Below are positions 61,440 to 64,000 of a stretch of DNA of 64,000 bases, piece after piece. Made by a program: the position numbers and the translations under genes. Location of the stretch: NCBI RefSeq assembly GCF_030253575.1, contig NC_080562.1:30831852-30895851 (forward strand), read 5' to 3'. Positions within the stretch are counted from its first letter, which is position 1. Every line of letters begins with the position of its first letter. The notes beneath the pieces are model-generated. The model had not been told where the DNA came from. It did no database searches and saw only the letters and a list, made by a program, of their open reading frames with translations. This DNA comes from Rhododendron vialii (Eukaryota > Streptophyta > Magnoliopsida > Ericales > Ericaceae).

Positions 61440-62930
61440 AAGAAAGCCAGACAATGAGAAAGTGCATCTCTTGAAAGGATGTCGGCACACTTGTTGCTCT
61501 CCCGCATGACGTGATTAAGCAGCAGCGCTCCCAACTGGCGGAGAAGGTTGCAAGAGCAAATAACATGAAGGTGGTGGTGACTACGGTTATAGTCTCGTGT
61601 AGAAGGTTGAGAACATGAATAGCATCCACTTCAATAATCACTCTGTTGATTTGCTTTTCAATTAGGAGGTTGAGGATGTTGAAAGTATAAATAATAAAGT
61701 TGTCTCTCTTTCTAACAGCTCAAGTTTTTAAATGAGTTGGTGGTTAACAATCTAATAGAGGCCCTGTTGAAGAGCCATCATTTCAGCCGCTAGGCTTGAA
61801 GCTAAGCCCAGATTGGATGAGAACCCAGTTATCCAATTACCATTCCAATCACGTTCAATTCCGCCAGCACAAGCTTCCGAAATTGTGGTGCAATCATTAC
61901 CTGTCTACCTTCAGTGTCGAGCTTAAACCAGCCATTCGGGGGTGGTGTCCATCCTAACGAGACAATTGAGGGACGGTTTCTGTTGTGGGGAATTTTTGGT
62001 TGAATCAAGAATTTCCATTCAAATGCCTTTCCTGTTATGGTGTTGAGGAAAGTGGTAGGGTGGGCATGTTTAAGGAGCATGTTGTTCCTTTGAAGCCAAA
62101 TATGAACAAAGAGTAAGAGGAAAAAGGACACACCATGGAACTCCAGAGCTATGGATGATATGGGTCAAGCAGTTAATTTTAATCCACATTGATCAATGTC
62201 GGAATGGAAAGTTGGAAGGAGAAGGGATGGGACAGAGAGGGAATCTCAGTGCTTTGCAGCCACTGGACAATCCCTGAGGCAGTGAAGAGCAAATTCTTCA
62301 AAGAGATGGCAGCAGGGGCAAACGTTGGAGTTGAAGATATTTGTGGAGCAAGGTATCAGGAGTGTTCAGCCTCTGATGAATGGAAGCCAGATAAAGTGTT
62401 GGATTCTCGGATTTGAGGAAATACGCCACGCCCACCTCCAATCGGTAAGGGGTCTAGATAAGGGGAATGGTTTAGAAGTAAGATAAGCTGAGGAGTTGGA
62501 CAATTTACCCGAACAAGAAGGTTTCCAGAAGAGGCTATCGGGAGAGTGAGCATTGAGAGATAGTGCATTGGATGGTGCTAGGAAAAACGAAGGAGGCAAC
62601 ACTAAAGTTCCACTCATTGTTGATCTAACAGTCCCTGACGGAGAGTTTGTGGTCAGAGGGGAGAAGCAGGCCTGCAATAAGGCTCCTAAGTGTTCCCGTT
62701 TCAAGCCAGCGATCAAACCAAAAGGAAGTAGAGGTCCCATCTCCAACACGGAGCCTGGTGTTATCCGTGAAGATAGGAAGTGCTTTGGAAGCGGCCCGAA
62801 TAGTTGTGGATGGGCGAGAATGCTTAAAGGAATTGATGTTGTACTTGCTTCTCAAAACTCTAGCCCAAAGGGCTTTGTCATTGGTTTGCTGCTCAAAGGT
62901 AGTGTAGTCAGTCAATGCAATATGTCATGG
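61440..62930 (-). pseudogene. Remnant of a LINE-type retroelement (zf-RVT and RNase H part)
   Basis: Frames on the minus strand, read in several phases, give first a reverse-transcriptase zinc-binding region (ALWARVLRSKYN...RLRVGDGTSTSFWFDRWLE at 62915-62640; DSLFWKP...WRWAWRISSNPRIQHFIW at 62600-62400), then an RNase H-like start (WTPPPNGWFKLDTEG at 61950-61905). These lie in the order found at the C-terminal end of plant L1-type ORF2. Frameshifts separate the parts and the polymerase core is absent, so it is a 5'-truncated dead copy. Its 3' end is not defined; a T13 run at 61024-61036 could mark a poly-A tail on this strand. Confidence 0.75.
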
Positions 62931-63128
62931 GGAAATGATTTTAACATTCCCCTGTTATCTATTGGCACACCTCTTTTTTTTTGTTTTTATTCAAGTGATA
63001 ATACCAATTTGCCCTTCAAATGGAAAAAGTGTTTCAGGAGGAAAGGGTAATCTAGTCATTTCACCTGAGTAAAAAAACAAAAAAGGGAGTGCAAATAGAT
63101 AAAAGGAGAATGTGAAAATCATTCCCCC
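62931..63128. mobile_element. 198-bp MITE with 9-bp target duplication
   Basis: Ends GGAAATGATTTTAACATTC and the complement of GGGGGAATGATTTTCACA. The arms run on through TATCTATT(G/T)GCAC. ATGTCATGG flanks both sides (62922-62930 and 63129-63137). The TSD length fits Mutator-like or hAT elements. It lies at the edge of the LINE remnant. Confidence 0.85.
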
Positions 63129-63137
63129 ATGTCATGG

Positions 63138-63521
63138 CACTAAAATAAATAGTCGTGGCATTAACGTACGCCACCCTTTGCACGTAAGTATTACAACAAT
63201 AATAGTGGTCTCTATTTATACAAAAATCCCCATCAAGCCAATGAGCCCAAGGAATCTAAAGACTCCCGAGACTTCTTTCTATCTCCAATTCCACAACTAG
63301 ATTACACACAAGACTAATAACACAAGGCTAAGTTACATAAATGATCGACTGTCCAAATCTCCCCCCTACTTCTATCTCAAATTCCTTCTCTACCACACGA
63401 TCTGCTTTTCGACACTGACCGTGCGGTGGGGAAGAGATTCGAAGCAAAAGGACGAGATAGATCAGGGACAGAGGATCCTGCGACATGGATGGACTTCGTT
63501 AATCTTCATGGATGGACTTCG
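63138..63521 (-). other. 3' flank of ACD6-like copy 2
   Basis: Matches 51600-52025 in order (ACAAAA.CCCCATCAA, CCCAAGGA.TCTAAA, ACTCCCGAGACTTC, ACAGAGGA.CCTG), so the duplication includes the 3' UTR. A 22-base phrase ATGGATGGACTTCGTTAATC is doubled at 63486-63530, right at the stop codon. Confidence 0.75.
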
Positions 63522-64000
63522 TTAATCTTCATTTTCATCACGTTCGGTATTGCTTCCAAATGCATATAGTAGGAGAAGAAACGGAAAGCATGAGAGTCGG
63601 CGAAAGATGCGGCAGTTGGATGAACCCAAAAAGCAGAGGGGCATAAAGAGTGCTGCAAGCACGATAAGAACGTTGGAGCCCATAACCAGCATAACATTTC
63701 CAAGCCAATTATTGAGTTCGCTCACCACAAGGTAAACACCCGCCATGAAAGCTATGGACATCATGGCAAGTGCAATCGCCAGAAGTGGCACCGCCAATTT
63801 CAAGGCAACGTGCATCGAACTGGTATCACCCAGCTGTGCCCATATGAGTGTGACAGTGACTATGATGGAGCTGTACATAGCTACGGTATCACAAATCACG
63901 AATTCCTGAAACTTCACTTTTGCTAGCATGGTTGCCATGCCTAGGTTCGGGTTGGAATTGTTGTAGCCACCAGGGACAGTGAAACCAGCGGTGAAAGTTA
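63522..64000 (-). CDS. ACD6-like protein, copy 2 (C-terminal part, 5' end outside window)
   Basis: 158 codons of the last exon are visible before the window ends. It opens inside the PGG domain (TFTAGFTVPGGYNNSNPNLG) and continues through the membrane helices (CDTVAMYSSIIVTVTLIWAQ, AFMAGVYLVVSELNNWL) to ERDENED and the stop. It is roughly 85-90% identical to the same part of copy 1, with an intact frame; differences include an extra Asn in ELNNWLG and a changed tail. It probably is a working gene, but the rest must be seen. Confidence 0.9.
   Translation of the reverse strand, partial: TFTAGFTVPGGYNNSNPNLGMATMLAKVKFQEFVICDTVAMYSSIIVTVTLIWAQLGDTSSMHVALKLAVPLLAIALAMMSIAFMAGVYLVVSELNNWLGNVMLVMGSNVLIVLAALFMPLCFLGSSNCRIFRRLSCFPFLLLLYAFGSNTERDENED

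Noticed and set aside
62553..63050. 165-codon plus-strand frame
   Set aside because: Opposite strand of the LINE remnant, whose minus-strand frames match zf-RVT; it also runs through the MITE.
1..64000. CRISPR arrays, bacterial operons or phage genes
   Set aside because: No regularly spaced short repeats with unique spacers; the tandem repeats found are typical plant minisatellites, and the genes have spliceosomal introns.

Overview
This is a gene-poor stretch of a nuclear genome from a flowering plant, probably a eudicot. The evidence is GT-AG introns, AT-rich spacers, plant-only families (RMA-type RING ligase, P-class PPR protein, ACD6-like ankyrin protein, chloroplast-type CPBP protease) and a dense load of plant transposons and CT/GA microsatellites. 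The species cannot be named from the sequence alone. All gene models below were built by hand from splice signals, reading-frame phase and protein-family resemblance; no search was run.

Layout. 1-3.8 kb: 5' part of a DTW-domain (tRNA acp3U transferase-type) gene on the minus strand, running off the left edge. 3.8-24.4 kb: no convincing gene; MITEs, a PIF/Harbinger-type element with a TTA target duplication, two tRNA-derived SINEs, several long foldback hairpins, tandem repeats and microsatellites. 24.5-28 kb: an ER-type RMA RING E3 ligase on the plus strand with a 2.3-kb intron in its 5' UTR. 31-35.3 kb (minus): a two-exon mitochondrial-type PPR gene. 38-40.9 kb (minus): a four-exon plant zinc-finger protein of unknown function. 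42.4-45.3 kb: a 2.9-kb terminal-inverted-repeat element with a second element nested in it.

45.4-64 kb: the most structured part. A CPBP/CAAX-type protease gene followed by an ACD6-like ankyrin/PGG membrane-protein gene (both minus) has been duplicated in tandem. The second CPBP copy is a decayed pseudogene (lost start, stops, frameshift, only exons 1 and 2 left). A second ACD6-like gene begins at the right edge, with a LINE remnant and a MITE just upstream of it in map order. A nearly pristine 2,289-bp LTR element sits in the first intron of the pseudogene. It has two 433-bp LTRs that differ at one base by eye, an iMet primer-binding site and a polypurine tract, but it encodes only a Gag-like protein and no polymerase, which fits the non-autonomous TR-GAG class.

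There is no operon-like cooperation here. The biological themes are membrane/ER ubiquitin ligation (RMA), organelle RNA metabolism (PPR), tRNA modification (DTW), a chloroplast membrane protease (CPBP) and a defence/cell-death regulator family (ACD6-like) that is expanding locally, as such families often do. No new multi-gene system was found; the best candidates for novelty are the gag-only element, the duplicated block and the nested TIR element.
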